Shown here piece by piece: positions 22,607-31,767 of a stretch of 45,503 nucleotides of DNA (the first letter of the stretch is position 1; every line of letters begins with the position of its first letter). The stretch is from Candidatus Enterosoma merdigallinarum (GTDB lineage: Bacteria; Bacillota_I; Bacilli_A; RFN20; CAG-288): the NCBI GenBank assembly GCA_018714385.1, contig DVNL01000001.1, forward strand, positions 1-45,503. The letters run 5' to 3'. Below the pieces are notes generated by a model, which ran no database searches, was not told where the DNA came from, and worked only from the letters and a program-made list of their open reading frames with translations. The position numbers and the translations under genes were made by a program.

Positions 22607-23884
22607 CTACTTTTCTTTGCGACCGAGAAGAGGAATGCGGATGCCTTTCCGGCTTTCCTCTTTTTTCTTCTTCTGAGCCTTCAAGGCTTCTTTGCGCTTT
22701 TCTTCCTCGGCCAATCTTTTGGCTTTTTGCTTTTCCTTGAGCGCCTTGGCCTTCGTGGAATAGATTCCCCAGTTCTTCCGGAAAGAGGTGATGGTCGCCT
22801 TGACTACCGTGCCGATGACTTTGTCTTTCCGCATCTCCTTGAAGAGCGTGCCGATGACTTTCTTCATGGCCGTGGCAAAATCGTCGAAGATCTCGACGGC
22901 GGTCTGATATCCGACCTGGTCGATCGTCCGGAAGAAAATCTCGACGAATTGCTTTCGTTCATCGTAGGGAAGGCTTTCGACCAAGTCGAGCAGAGAAGCA
23001 TCGAGATAGTAGGAAATCGGGGAACGCGGCTTTTTCACAAAATGCGATCCTTCGATAAGCCAAGTATAGGCGTCATGGGCAGTGATGAGGTCCGTCCCCT
23101 CCTGATAGTCGACGGCATAGGTGATCTTGTCATGGTGGAGAAGGATACCGATGATGGAATCCTTCGGGACGATGTGGACGATTTTGTTTTTGATCCGCTC
23201 GTAACCTGCGGATTCGAATTTGCTGGTGTGAAGGCCGGGGCCGTCGTTGGAATAGACGGCAACGAGTCGGTCGATGTCCTTGTCGGAAAGCGCTAGGCAA
23301 GCATAGACGGCAAAGACACCGCCCTTTGAATGACCCATGACACGGAAAGGTCTCTTGGGATGCCTCTTGAGGCATCGTTTCAGGAATATCCTGGCAAGGC
23401 GCTGACCGGTTGTCTCGTCCATGAAGATCATGTTGAAGTCTTCCTTCCAGCCCAGGATGGAATTGTCCGTTCCTCGGAAGACGATGCTCAGGCTTTTGTC
23501 GGGAAGAAGAAAGCACATACCTGTGAATTGGGCTTCCGTGACTTCGCTGAAGACATTGTGGAAATCCAAAAGCTTGAGATTCCGATATCGCGGCGAGTCA
23601 AATATCGCCAGCGCCAAAAACAGATGTTTCTTAAACCAAGAAGATTCCTTTCGATATTCTTGATAGCGGATTCCGTGGAAATAAGAGAGCAGCAATTCAT
23701 GAAGCGTCATCGGCTTCATGTTTTTCTCATCTGCTATGACGTTTTCAAATGAAATATATGAAATCTCCGAAAGAATCACATTGTCGATGTCGTTGAAAGG
23801 GAGCTCGGAAAAAGTCTTGTCACGATTCTCGTAGGCATACTCGATGATGGTCTTTTCCGTCTTGGGCTTCTTTCCCTCCGCCAT
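22607..23884 (-). CDS. DUF2974 / lipase-like alpha/beta hydrolase
   Basis: A 425-residue protein with a class 3 lipase-type alpha/beta-hydrolase core. The nucleophile elbow GHSKGG is near residue 205, with FRGTD (oxyanion side) before it and a later Asp and His region (YSNDGPG, HIVPKDSIIG). This matches the Mbeg1-like/DUF2974 family. No signal peptide is present, so it is cytoplasmic. The last 50 residues are a charged Lys/Glu coiled stretch ending KGIRIPLLGRKEK. The substrate is unknown; a lipid or ester is likely. It is convergent with the endonuclease gene, with 12 bases between and no clear terminator. Confidence 0.8.
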   Translation of the reverse strand: MAEGKKPKTEKTIIEYAYENRDKTFSELPFNDIDNVILSEISYISFENVIADEKNMKPMTLHELLLSYFHGIRYQEYRKESSWFKKHLFLALAIFDSPRYRNLKLLDFHNVFSEVTEAQFTGMCFLLPDKSLSIVFRGTDNSILGWKEDFNMIFMDETTGQRLARIFLKRCLKRHPKRPFRVMGHSKGGVFAVYACLALSDKDIDRLVAVYSNDGPGLHTSKFESAGYERIKNKIVHIVPKDSIIGILLHHDKITYAVDYQEGTDLITAHDAYTWLIEGSHFVKKPRSPISYYLDASLLDLVESLPYDERKQFVEIFFRTIDQVGYQTAVEIFDDFATAMKKVIGTLFKEMRKDKVIGTVVKATITSFRKNWGIYSTKAKALKEKQKAKRLAEEEKRKEALKAQKKKKEESRKGIRIPLLGRKEK

Positions 23885-23983
23885 AGTGCCTCTCCCTGTT
23901 TGATTCTTCCTTCTATCTTATCTGAACTTCGTGCCGGATAGCGGAAATAACATAATAAGATTAATCAAGATTGTTAAGCATTG

Positions 23984-25237
23984 CTAGATGTCGGTCTTTT
24001 CTTCCCCGGTATCGTAAAGGAAGTCGCTAATGGAATCATCGAAGTTGATCACGAAATAAGGTGTCTTGCCATCGAACCCGGTCACTTTTTCTTTCAGATA
24101 GGATTCGATCTTCTCATGGCCTTTTTCATCGTCAATCTCCGGCGGAACGACAAGATCAAAAATGAGATTGACATAGTTCGGTGCGGAAAGAATACGGAAA
24201 TCATGCATGGAAAGGGTCTTGGGGAAAGCTTTCAGGGCTGTCTCGACGGCTTTGCGATATTTGGCCGTATCGGGATCGTCGACAAGAATCGGATCCATAT
24301 GAATCGTCAAATTGATGCCGAGCTTCTTCTGCACTTCCCTTTCGATGCCATCACAAAGCGCATGGCTTTTCATGACATCCTCTTTGGCATCGACCTCGAC
24401 ATGAATGACGGCAAAGATGACCTGCCCATAGGTATGCATCGTCAAATCATGGATTCCAAGGACTTCGGTGTGAGAGAGGATAAGATGAACAAGGTCCTGT
24501 ATCTTTTCTTTGCTCGGTTTTTCCCCAATGAGAATATCCGCCGATTGACGAAGAATGCCGATTCCGGAAACGATTACCATTATTGATACAAAGATGGTGA
24601 AAGCAAAATCAACGTTGAAATCAGTAAAATAAGTGATAATAACACCGATAATAACCGTTGTTGTTGATATGACATCGTTCAACGCATCACGCCCGAGAGC
24701 CTTTAGCTGAATAGAGTCGATCCGCTTTCCCAAACTATAGTAGAGAAGGGATTGAAGAACCTTGACGAAAATGGCGGCGGAAAGAATCGACAAGGTGATG
24801 ACATACTCGTGATAACCGATCTCGGACAAAACGGGAGTCCCATCCGCCTGCATCGATCCAACGAAGGCGACAAGATCCATGATTCCTTGGTAAAGCATCA
24901 CACCGCCAAGAGCTATGATGACGCAAGATATAACCAAGGAGATGATGTACTCCATCCTCTGATGTCCGAAAGGATGCTCCAGATCCGGCTTCTTTCCTGC
25001 GACTTTGATGCCGAAAATAGACAGGGCATTGTTCCCGAAATCGGAAAGGTTGTTGACGGAATCGGCGATGATGGAAAAAAGCCCCATCATCGCACCGATG
25101 ACGATTTTGCCGACAAAAAGGATAAGATTCGTTATCAATCCAAAAAAGGAACCCAGCAGTCCATATTTCTCCCGGACTTTGGCATCCTGGACATTGCGAT
25201 AGTCTTTCACAAACAATTTGAGAAGGATTTCAGTCAT
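23984..25237 (-). CDS. Cation diffusion facilitator (CDF) metal efflux protein
   Basis: A 417-residue membrane transporter exporting divalent metal (Zn, Mn, Fe or Co) in exchange for protons. Six spans lie in the first 220 residues. The metal sites are ADSVNNLSDFGNN near residues 58-70 and GRDALNDV near 180. HPFGHQRMEY in the loop is typical of the YdfM/MamM-like branch. The soluble C-terminal domain carries His-rich positions (HDLTMHTYG, HVEVDA), with an additional extension after residue 290. ATG 25237 has AGAGG upstream; an earlier frame extension does not. It has its own promoter, overlapping the rpsI terminator. Confidence 0.93.
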   Translation of the reverse strand: MTEILLKLFVKDYRNVQDAKVREKYGLLGSFFGLITNLILFVGKIVIGAMMGLFSIIADSVNNLSDFGNNALSIFGIKVAGKKPDLEHPFGHQRMEYIISLVISCVIIALGGVMLYQGIMDLVAFVGSMQADGTPVLSEIGYHEYVITLSILSAAIFVKVLQSLLYYSLGKRIDSIQLKALGRDALNDVISTTTVIIGVIITYFTDFNVDFAFTIFVSIMVIVSGIGILRQSADILIGEKPSKEKIQDLVHLILSHTEVLGIHDLTMHTYGQVIFAVIHVEVDAKEDVMKSHALCDGIEREVQKKLGINLTIHMDPILVDDPDTAKYRKAVETALKAFPKTLSMHDFRILSAPNYVNLIFDLVVPPEIDDEKGHEKIESYLKEKVTGFDGKTPYFVINFDDSISDFLYDTGEEKTDI

Positions 25238-25261
25238 GCTGCACCTCTGTTTGACGAAACA

Positions 25262-25290
25262 ATTATAGAACAAATGAATTCGGCAACCAA
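25262..25290 (-). promoter_or_regulatory. CDF gene promoter
   Basis: On the minus strand, TTGGTT (25290-25285) and TATAAT (25267-25262) are 17 bases apart. The -35 lies at the end of the rpsI terminator T-run. Confidence 0.7.
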
Positions 25291-25317
25291 AAAACCCCGG
25301 GCCGGAATTCCCGAGGT
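25289..25317 (-). terminator. Terminator of rplM-rpsI
   Basis: On the minus strand, AACCTCGGG pairs with CCCGGGGTT, followed by TTTT. Confidence 0.85.
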
Positions 25318-25339
25318 TCTTGTTGTGGTTCCTTGCAGA

Positions 25340-25747
25340 TTAACGCTTGGAGAACTGCGGAGCCTTTCTGGCCTTCTTGAGACCGTACTTCTTTCTCTCG
25401 ACGACTCTGCTATCGACAGTGAGATAGCCATGAGCCCTGAGGATAGGACGGTTCTCGGCGTTGGCCTTGAGAAGGGATCTGGCGATGCCGAGCCTTAAGG
25501 CACCGGCCTGTCCAGAATAGCCGCCTCCGACGATGTTGGCCTTGACGTCATACTTGCCTTCGGTGTTGGTCACCTTGAAGGGGCTGGTGGCGTCGAGGAC
25601 AAGGACCTTGTGAGGGAAGTACTCATCGATCTTCTTTCCGTTGACGATGATGTTTCCCTGACCGGGGGTGATGTAGACGCGGGCGACGGAAGACTTTCTT
25701 CTTCCAACGGCTGAATAGATCAGCTTGTCAGTTTTAATCGTGGCCAT
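25340..25747 (-). CDS. rpsI: 30S ribosomal protein S9
   Basis: A 135-residue small-subunit protein. It carries the family start YSAVGRRKSSVARVYI, the GGGYSGQAGALRLGIARSLL core and the basic C-terminal tail ending KKARKAPQFSKR, which reaches the P-site tRNA. It lies three bases after rplM, the universal bacterial pairing. Confidence 0.98.
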   Translation of the reverse strand: MATIKTDKLIYSAVGRRKSSVARVYITPGQGNIIVNGKKIDEYFPHKVLVLDATSPFKVTNTEGKYDVKANIVGGGYSGQAGALRLGIARSLLKANAENRPILRAHGYLTVDSRVVERKKYGLKKARKAPQFSKR

Positions 25748-25750
25748 GGT

Positions 25751-26206
25751 TTACTTCTCCCTCTTCTTGGTCAGCTCGACTTCGATCGGCTTTCTATCCT
25801 GCTTCTGATGGTCGGGGCCAGCATAGACGAACAATTTCTTGATCATCTGCTTTCCGAGGGGGCCTTTAGGAAGCATTCCCCAGACAGCCCTTCTCACCAT
25901 CTCGGTCGGATAGTCCTTCTTCATCACCTTCGCGCTTCTGACTCTGAGTCCGCCATAGGTCTGAGACTTGTTGTCGTAGTAGTTCTTCTTGTGGATCTTG
26001 TCTCCGGTCAGCCAAACTTTCGAGCAGTTGACGACGATGACAAAATCGCCGCAGTCGAAGTTGGGGGTGTACTGAGGCTTGTTCTTGCCTTGGAGGATGA
26101 CGGCGATCTCGGAGGCTAATCGACCAAGGGGCTTGTCGGCAGCATCCACGACGTACCATTTCTTTGTTACGTCACTCTTCTTGTAAATAGTGGTCTGGCG
26201 TTGCAT
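25751..26206 (-). CDS. rplM: 50S ribosomal protein L13
   Basis: A 151-residue large-subunit assembly protein. WYVVDAADKPLGRLASEIA and GDFVIVVNCSKVWLTGDK, followed by the MVRRAVWGMLPKGPLG signature, are standard. It is the first gene of rplM-rpsI and is preceded by a leader resembling the L13 autoregulatory element. AAAGG lies upstream of ATG 26206. Confidence 0.98.
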   Translation of the reverse strand: MQRQTTIYKKSDVTKKWYVVDAADKPLGRLASEIAVILQGKNKPQYTPNFDCGDFVIVVNCSKVWLTGDKIHKKNYYDNKSQTYGGLRVRSAKVMKKDYPTEMVRRAVWGMLPKGPLGKQMIKKLFVYAGPDHQKQDRKPIEVELTKKREK

Positions 26207-26228
26207 TGTTCAATCCTTTCATGATCTA

Positions 26229-26261
26229 GCAAACTATAAACCTTACCGGGGTGTAGTTCAC
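26229..26261 (-). promoter_or_regulatory. L13 ribosomal-protein leader (autoregulatory hairpin)
   Basis: On the minus strand the rplM leader forms GTGAACTA / TAGTTTGC (8 pairs, two G-U) around CACCCCGGTAAGGTTTA, with an inner ACC/GGT pairing. The position and the ACACCCCGGTAAGG loop recall the Bacillota L13 leader, where the protein is thought to bind its own mRNA. The match is from memory of the family. Confidence 0.65.
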
Positions 26262-26276
26262 AATTAGCCAACGGAT

Positions 26277-26304
26277 ATTTTACCATAGGCCGAAGATAAA
26301 GCAA
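26277..26304 (-). promoter_or_regulatory. rplM-rpsI promoter
   Basis: On the minus strand, TTGCTT (26304-26299) and TAAAAT (26282-26277) are 16 bases apart, with TGG before the -10 (extended). It gives a leader of about 64 bases containing the L13 hairpin. Confidence 0.7.
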
Positions 26305-26346
26305 CAACAAATTTGTCTTCCTACGATACCCAACTTCCTTTCGCCA

Positions 26347-26355
26347 TGCTATATA
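26347..26355 (+). promoter_or_regulatory. pncB operon promoter (extended -10)
   Basis: TGCTATATA is an extended -10-like element 25 bases before the pncB ATG. No clear -35 is visible. Confidence 0.45.
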
Positions 26356-26380
26356 TATTAAAAAGGAAAAGAGGTGAACG

Positions 26381-27823
26381 ATGTTCTACGGAAGAAAAAT
26401 GGCCTTGCTGACCGATCTCTACGAATTGACGATGGCAAACGGATATTTCAAGACTGGCAATGCCGACCGAAAAGCCGTATTTGATTTGTTCTATCGCAAC
26501 AATCCCGACAACGCCAGCTATTCCGTCTTCGCAGGACTGGAAGATGTTCTGGAATACCTGGCCGGCCTGCGCTTTGAAGAAGACGATATCGCTTATTTAC
26601 GTTCCTTGTCCATCTTCGATGATAGTTTCTTGGAATTTTTGAAGGACTATCGTTTCCGTGGCGATGTTTATGCCTTCAAAGAAGGTTCCATCGTCTACCC
26701 GGAGGAGCCTCTCATCACCGTTGTCGCCCCCCTGCTCGATGCTCAAATCGTTGAAACCGGCATGCTCTCCCTTGTCAACCACGAATCCCTTATCGCCACC
26801 AAAGCCAACAGAATCGTCCTCGCCGCAAAAGGTCGCGCCGTGAGCGACTTCGGCGCAAGGAGAAGCCATGGCTTCGACGCTGCCTTCTTCGGTGCCAAGG
26901 CAAGCTACATCGGCGGAGTCAATTCCACTGCCACAGTTTTGGCCGGAAAAGAATTCCATATCCCCGTCAGTGGAACGATGGCCCATGCCTTCGTCATGGC
27001 ATTTGACAACGAATACGATGCCTTTTTGGCCTATAGCAAAATCTATCCCGACAACATCGTCCTCCTGATTGACACTTATGATGTCCTCTCTTCCGGAATC
27101 CAAAGCGCCATCAAACTTGCCAAAGACTATCTCGTCCCCAACGGACTCAAGCTGAAGGGTGTGCGAATCGACTCGGGTGACTTGGCCTACCTTTCGAAAA
27201 AATGCCGCAAACTATTGGATCAAAACGGATTGGAAGATACCAAAATCATCGCCTCCAATTCTCTCGACGAATACAAGATCCGTTCCCTGATCGACCAAGG
27301 GGCACAGCTTGATTCTTTCGGCGTGGGTGAAAATCTCATCACTTCAAAATCGTCTCCTGTGTTCGGCGGAGTCTACAAATTGGCTGCAATTGAAGAAAAT
27401 GGAAAATTAATAAATAAAGTTAAATTAAGCAATACTGTAGAAAAAATAACAACGCCTTGCTTCAAAGAGGTATATCGAGTGTATTCCGACAAGATGGCTA
27501 TTGCTGACCTACTTGCCTTCAAAGACGAAGAAGTCGGGACAACAAATCCCTATCCCGTCGTTTATCCCAAGAAACCTTGGAAGAAAATCGAATTCACGAA
27601 CGTCGAATATCGGAAAATGCACCAAAAGGTCATGGAAGACGGAAAAGTCATCATTTCATTGCCTTCCGTTTCTGAAAGGCGCGCCTTCCTTCGCTATCAA
27701 GTCGAGCATGAACTGTGGGAGGAAGAGCAGCGCTTCGAATATCCTCATATCCACTATCTGGACTTTACAAAAGCCCTCTATGCTGAAAAGCTTCGCCTCG
27801 TGCAGGAGAGTCAGAATGGATAG
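26381..27823 (+). CDS. pncB: Nicotinate phosphoribosyltransferase
   Basis: A 480-residue enzyme converting nicotinate and PRPP (with ATP) to nicotinate mononucleotide, first step of NAD salvage. The start LLTDLYELTMANGYF, the phosphorylated-His region with RRSHGFDAAFFGAKASYIGG, ISGTMAHA-like VSGTMAHAFVMAF and the RIDSGDLAYLSKKCRKLLDQNG segment identify it. GAGGTG lies six bases before the ATG. It overlaps nadD by eight bases. A stretch at about 27385-27470 is abruptly AT-rich, with codons such as TTA, ATA and AAT, although the protein stays in frame. Confidence 0.95.
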   Translation: MFYGRKMALLTDLYELTMANGYFKTGNADRKAVFDLFYRNNPDNASYSVFAGLEDVLEYLAGLRFEEDDIAYLRSLSIFDDSFLEFLKDYRFRGDVYAFKEGSIVYPEEPLITVVAPLLDAQIVETGMLSLVNHESLIATKANRIVLAAKGRAVSDFGARRSHGFDAAFFGAKASYIGGVNSTATVLAGKEFHIPVSGTMAHAFVMAFDNEYDAFLAYSKIYPDNIVLLIDTYDVLSSGIQSAIKLAKDYLVPNGLKLKGVRIDSGDLAYLSKKCRKLLDQNGLEDTKIIASNSLDEYKIRSLIDQGAQLDSFGVGENLITSKSSPVFGGVYKLAAIEENGKLINKVKLSNTVEKITTPCFKEVYRVYSDKMAIADLLAFKDEEVGTTNPYPVVYPKKPWKKIEFTNVEYRKMHQKVMEDGKVIISLPSVSERRAFLRYQVEHELWEEEQRFEYPHIHYLDFTKALYAEKLRLVQESQNG

Positions 27824-28433
27824 AATCGTCCTTTTGGGAGGAACGTTCAACCCTTTAAGCCGAGCCCACGACCGGATCCTCAGACTAGCCAAGGAAAAAA
27901 CGGGTTCCGACAAGGCCATTCTTCTTCCTGCGGCAGATTCTTTTCTCAAAAGCTGGAAGGGGTTCGACACCGACGAAATACTGCCCGTCCAAACCCGTCT
28001 GAAAATATTGAAGGCCTATTGCAAAAGGCATCGAAATACTTTCTTGGAGACCATTGAAACGGAAAGAAAAACAACATGCACCTACGATTCTCTCGTCTAT
28101 CTCAAAAAGAAATTCCGAACAAATTCCATTTTCTTTGTCATGGGGACAGAAAAAGCCGAAGAATTGGGCCGGTGGAAGAATGCCGATGCTCTTCTGTCCG
28201 AGAATCGTTTCGTCATGGTGCGGCGCAACGAAGACGACTTGAAAACCATCATCGAAAAGGAGAATATCAAAAAGCATCTCCAGAATTTCCGCTTCATCGA
28301 TGCCGGGAAAGAAACGCAGGACATCTCCTCGACTCGAATCCGCATGGCCCTTCATCGAAAAGATCGGAAAACAGTCGAGGCTCTGACCTTTTCTTATGTA
28401 GTTAAAATTCTCAAGGAGGACAACATCGCATGA
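27816..28433 (+). CDS. nadD: Nicotinate-nucleotide adenylyltransferase
   Basis: A 205-residue enzyme making nicotinate adenine dinucleotide from the mononucleotide and ATP. The nucleotidyltransferase signature GGTFNPLSRAH is at residues 8-18, with His18 the second conserved His and Ser in place of the common first His (usually HxGH-like). The C-terminal ISSTRIR motif is present. ATG 27816 lies in the last codons of pncB, with AGGAGAG just upstream, and the end overlaps nadE by four bases. Tight coupling to both neighbours fixes its place in NAD salvage. Confidence 0.92.
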   Translation: MDRIVLLGGTFNPLSRAHDRILRLAKEKTGSDKAILLPAADSFLKSWKGFDTDEILPVQTRLKILKAYCKRHRNTFLETIETERKTTCTYDSLVYLKKKFRTNSIFFVMGTEKAEELGRWKNADALLSENRFVMVRRNEDDLKTIIEKENIKKHLQNFRFIDAGKETQDISSTRIRMALHRKDRKTVEALTFSYVVKILKEDNIA

Positions 28434-30334
28434 ACTCACGCTTCGGATTTTACAAAGTGGCAACAGGCCTTTTCCGGACTCACGTTGCCGACATCGAGAA
28501 AAACACGGAAGAAATTCTTTCCCTGATCGAGAAAGCGAAAAAAGAAAACGTCCATGTCTTGGTCTTCCCTGAGCTGGCCGTCACGGGATATACGTGCCAA
28601 GATCTCTTCCTGTCCCCCGTCTTTCTCAAAAAAGCCGAACAGGCCATATCGAAAATAGCCAAGGCGGTTCCATCGAACCTGTTGGTCTTTATCGGCTTGC
28701 CCTTCATGGCTCAAAACAAAGTGTTCAATTGCGCTGCCGCTTTAATCGATGGAAAGATTTCGGCTTTAGTTCCTAAGACTTATATTCCAAACAACTCTGA
28801 ATTCTATGAAAAAAGGTGGTTTTCGTCGGCCAATGAGTTGGATTCGGAAGAGATTCCTTTCGGTGAAGAGCTCGTCCCGATCGGGACAAACATCCTCCTT
28901 TCTTTTGGCGGCCTGAAAGTCGGATGCGAAATCTGTGAGGATCTTTGGGTCATCAAGCCGCCAAGCGATGAAGCCGCTTTGGCGGGAGCCAATCTCATCG
29001 TCAATCTCTCCGCCTCGGATGAGACAGCGACCAAAAAAGACTATCGTCGAGACCTCATCCGCATGCAGTCTTCCAAGCTCTACGCCGCTTATCTCTATTG
29101 TTCCTCGGGACAAGGAGAATCCAGTCAGGACCTTGTCTTTTCCGGTCACCAGCTTCTCTTTGAGGGCGGCAAGGAAATCTTCGACGTCTATGATCAAACA
29201 GGTCTCCATTGTGGCCTCATCGACATCGACAGACTACAGAACGATCGCATTCGGAACAAAAGCTCCTTCGAATGCCCCATCGAAAGAAACTATCGGATTC
29301 TCGACATCGGCGACGATTCCGAAACAGATATTCTTCCGGATCATGTGGATCCGCTTCCTTTCTTTGTCCAAGAAGAAGGCCGCATCGCCCGTTCCCGAGA
29401 GATTCTGTCTCTCCAGGCCAAGGGGTTGGCGACTCGCCTCAAAAATATCCATGTCGACAAAGTCGTCATCGGCGTCAGCGGTGGATTGGACTCGACCCTC
29501 GCCCTTCTTGTGTGTCAGGAAAGCTTCCGGCAATGTCGTCTCGATCCGAAAGGCATCCACGCCTTTTCTATGCCGAGCAAGGCGACGAGCACGACGACTT
29601 TCGGCAACGCCAAGACGCTCATCGAGAAGATTGGATGCACATATCATGAAATCCCCATCGCCGACATGCTCAAGCAGCATCTTTCGGATATCGACCATCC
29701 CTCGGATCTTTACGACACGACCTACGAGAATGCCCAGGCAAGAATCCGGACGCTGATCCTCATGGACCAAAGCAATGCCTTGGGGGCTCTCGTGGTCGGA
29801 ACAAGCGATCTCAGCGAGGCCTGTCTTGGCTTTTCGACATACAATGGCGATCATATGTCCATGTATGCCGTCAACATCTCCATTCCCAAAACGCTAGTCC
29901 GCATTCTTATCGAAGACTACGGAAAAGACCATCCCGACCTCAAGGATATCCTGACAGCCATCGTGGAAACGCCGATTTCCCCCGAGCTCATCCCCGGAAA
30001 GGATGGCGACATCGTACAAAAGACAGAAGAGATCATCGGAAGCTACGATCTCCATGACTTCTTCATTTTCCATTTCCTCCGGAACGGATTTAGCAAAGAT
30101 AAAATCGCTGCGCTGGCTTTCAAGGCCTTCCCATCGATATCGAAAGACGTCATCCTAAAGACACTAGATACTTTCTATCATCGCTTCTTTACACAGCAAT
30201 TCAAGAGAAGCTGCCTTCCTGATGGGGTAAAAGTCGGCTCAATTGCAATCTCTCCTCGAGGCGATTGGCGAATGCCTTCCGACCTGACTGCAACAAACAG
30301 CTTCAATCCGCCACTCCAGCGAAAAAAGAAATAA
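28430..30334 (+). CDS. nadE: Glutamine-dependent NAD+ synthetase
   Basis: A 634-residue two-domain enzyme, last step of NAD synthesis. The N-terminal nitrilase-type glutaminase has the Glu-Lys-Cys triad in FPELAVTGYTCQDLF, PKTYIPNNSEFYE and GCEICEDLW. The C-terminal synthetase has the PP-loop GVSGGLDSTLAL (about residue 345) and GTSDLSEACLGFSTYNGDHM. Ammonia passes between the two domains. It begins in the stop codon of nadD (ATGA), completing a pncB-nadD-nadE operon. This allows NAD to be made from imported nicotinate; no de novo genes are seen here. Confidence 0.96.
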   Translation: MNSRFGFYKVATGLFRTHVADIEKNTEEILSLIEKAKKENVHVLVFPELAVTGYTCQDLFLSPVFLKKAEQAISKIAKAVPSNLLVFIGLPFMAQNKVFNCAAALIDGKISALVPKTYIPNNSEFYEKRWFSSANELDSEEIPFGEELVPIGTNILLSFGGLKVGCEICEDLWVIKPPSDEAALAGANLIVNLSASDETATKKDYRRDLIRMQSSKLYAAYLYCSSGQGESSQDLVFSGHQLLFEGGKEIFDVYDQTGLHCGLIDIDRLQNDRIRNKSSFECPIERNYRILDIGDDSETDILPDHVDPLPFFVQEEGRIARSREILSLQAKGLATRLKNIHVDKVVIGVSGGLDSTLALLVCQESFRQCRLDPKGIHAFSMPSKATSTTTFGNAKTLIEKIGCTYHEIPIADMLKQHLSDIDHPSDLYDTTYENAQARIRTLILMDQSNALGALVVGTSDLSEACLGFSTYNGDHMSMYAVNISIPKTLVRILIEDYGKDHPDLKDILTAIVETPISPELIPGKDGDIVQKTEEIIGSYDLHDFFIFHFLRNGFSKDKIAALAFKAFPSISKDVILKTLDTFYHRFFTQQFKRSCLPDGVKVGSIAISPRGDWRMPSDLTATNSFNPPLQRKKK

Positions 30335-30345
30335 ATTGGTTCCGA

Positions 30346-31767
30346 CTACTCTCCAAGTGAAAAGAATCTTTTTGCGAGCTCGACTCCCCCTTCCTCGGCA
30401 ATCCTCCCGTCTCGCAGAATCATGACCCGATCCGACAGCGCCTCAACCACACGCCGATCGTGCGTAATGGTGAGCATCGTGTTGCCGGTTTCTTCATGTA
30501 TCCTTAAAAGCCCGTTCACTATCGTTTGTAAGTTGAGACCGTCTTGGCCGACAGTAGGTTCATCCAACAAAACGATCTCTGGCCTCGATGCCATGACGCT
30601 GGCGATGGCAAGCCTTCTTTTCTGTCCTTCCGACAAGGCATGGGGATGCCTGTGGCTCAATGATGTCAGATTGAAGAGCTCCATCATCTTTCTCCCATAA
30701 CTCTCTTCGATCGCGCCGAATAGCACCTCCTGCTCGACGCTGCTCATGAACAATTGGTAATTCGGATTCTGATAAATCACTCCGACCTTCCGATAGTATT
30801 TTCGGCTTCCTCTCCGTCCCTGTCCCAAGGAAGGATCGATGAGTTGATGGATACGGCCTTTCTTGATTCTTTCCAGCTTGGCAAGACAGCGCAACAATGT
30901 CGTCTTCCCGCATCCGTTTTCACCCAAAAGCAGGACTTTCTCTCCCGCTTTCAAAGTGAGACTGCATTCTTTTAAGATCGTTTTCCCCTGCTTGGAAAAA
31001 GTCAGGCCGCTGGCGGAGAGCAGTTTTCTTTCCGTCGACAGATTCTTTCCGGCGGCAAGGACGGATCTGTTTTCCATCTCCCGGAAAGAAACGATATCTT
31101 CGATGCGTTCGACTCTTTTGTTCTTGATGCAGTAGACGGCATCGACAAACGGCAGGACGATATCCAGACGATGCTCGAAAAGAACGACAGTATATCCTTC
31201 TCTTGTCAAGTTCCGCAACAATTCAAGAAGATTCACGGCACTTTCTTTGTCCAAATTGCAAAGCGGCTCGTCCAATAAGATAATTCTTTGCCCCATGGCA
31301 AGGGCCGAAGCGATGACAAGCTTTTGCTTTTGTCCTCCCGAAAGAGTTTTGGTATCGCTCCGGAGATCAAGCTTGAAACGTTTTGCCAATGCCTTTGTTC
31401 TTTCTTGGATCTCGTCTTGGGGAATGGCAAAGTTTTCCATCCCGAACGCCAGCTCATCCTCGACGATGGTATTGACTATCTGACTGTCGACGTCCTGGAG
31501 GACGGTCGCCACCATTTTTGATATCGTGGCGATTCCTTTTCCGAACGTCTCCTCGCCGCGGATCAAAATCTTTCCGACCATTTCCCCCTTTACGACTTCC
31601 GGTATGATGCCGGAAATCAACTTGCCGATAGTGCTCTTCCCGCATCCGGACGGGCCAGAGAAAAGAACCATCTTCCCTTCTTCCAAAGAAAAGGAAGCAT
31701 GAAGCAGTACGGCCTCCTTGCCGTCATAAGATAAGGAAACGTCGCGAAACTCGATTACGTTGTTCAT
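30346..31767 (-). CDS. ECF transporter fused A-A' ATPase
   Basis: A 473-residue protein with two ABC ATPase domains in one chain, replacing separate EcfA and EcfA'. Domain 1 has Walker A GPSGCGKST, LSGGQKQK and ILLDEP; domain 2 has GENGCGKTT, LSEGQKRR and VLLDEP. Q-loops and switch His residues (EHR in domain 1, THD in domain 2) are visible. It powers vitamin or metal uptake with the EcfT and S proteins encoded directly upstream, overlapping ecfT by four bases. The fused layout is seen in YkoD-like and group I ECF modules. Confidence 0.92.
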   Translation of the reverse strand: MNNVIEFRDVSLSYDGKEAVLLHASFSLEEGKMVLFSGPSGCGKSTIGKLISGIIPEVVKGEMVGKILIRGEETFGKGIATISKMVATVLQDVDSQIVNTIVEDELAFGMENFAIPQDEIQERTKALAKRFKLDLRSDTKTLSGGQKQKLVIASALAMGQRIILLDEPLCNLDKESAVNLLELLRNLTREGYTVVLFEHRLDIVLPFVDAVYCIKNKRVERIEDIVSFREMENRSVLAAGKNLSTERKLLSASGLTFSKQGKTILKECSLTLKAGEKVLLLGENGCGKTTLLRCLAKLERIKKGRIHQLIDPSLGQGRRGSRKYYRKVGVIYQNPNYQLFMSSVEQEVLFGAIEESYGRKMMELFNLTSLSHRHPHALSEGQKRRLAIASVMASRPEIVLLDEPTVGQDGLNLQTIVNGLLRIHEETGNTMLTITHDRRVVEALSDRVMILRDGRIAEEGGVELAKRFFSLGE

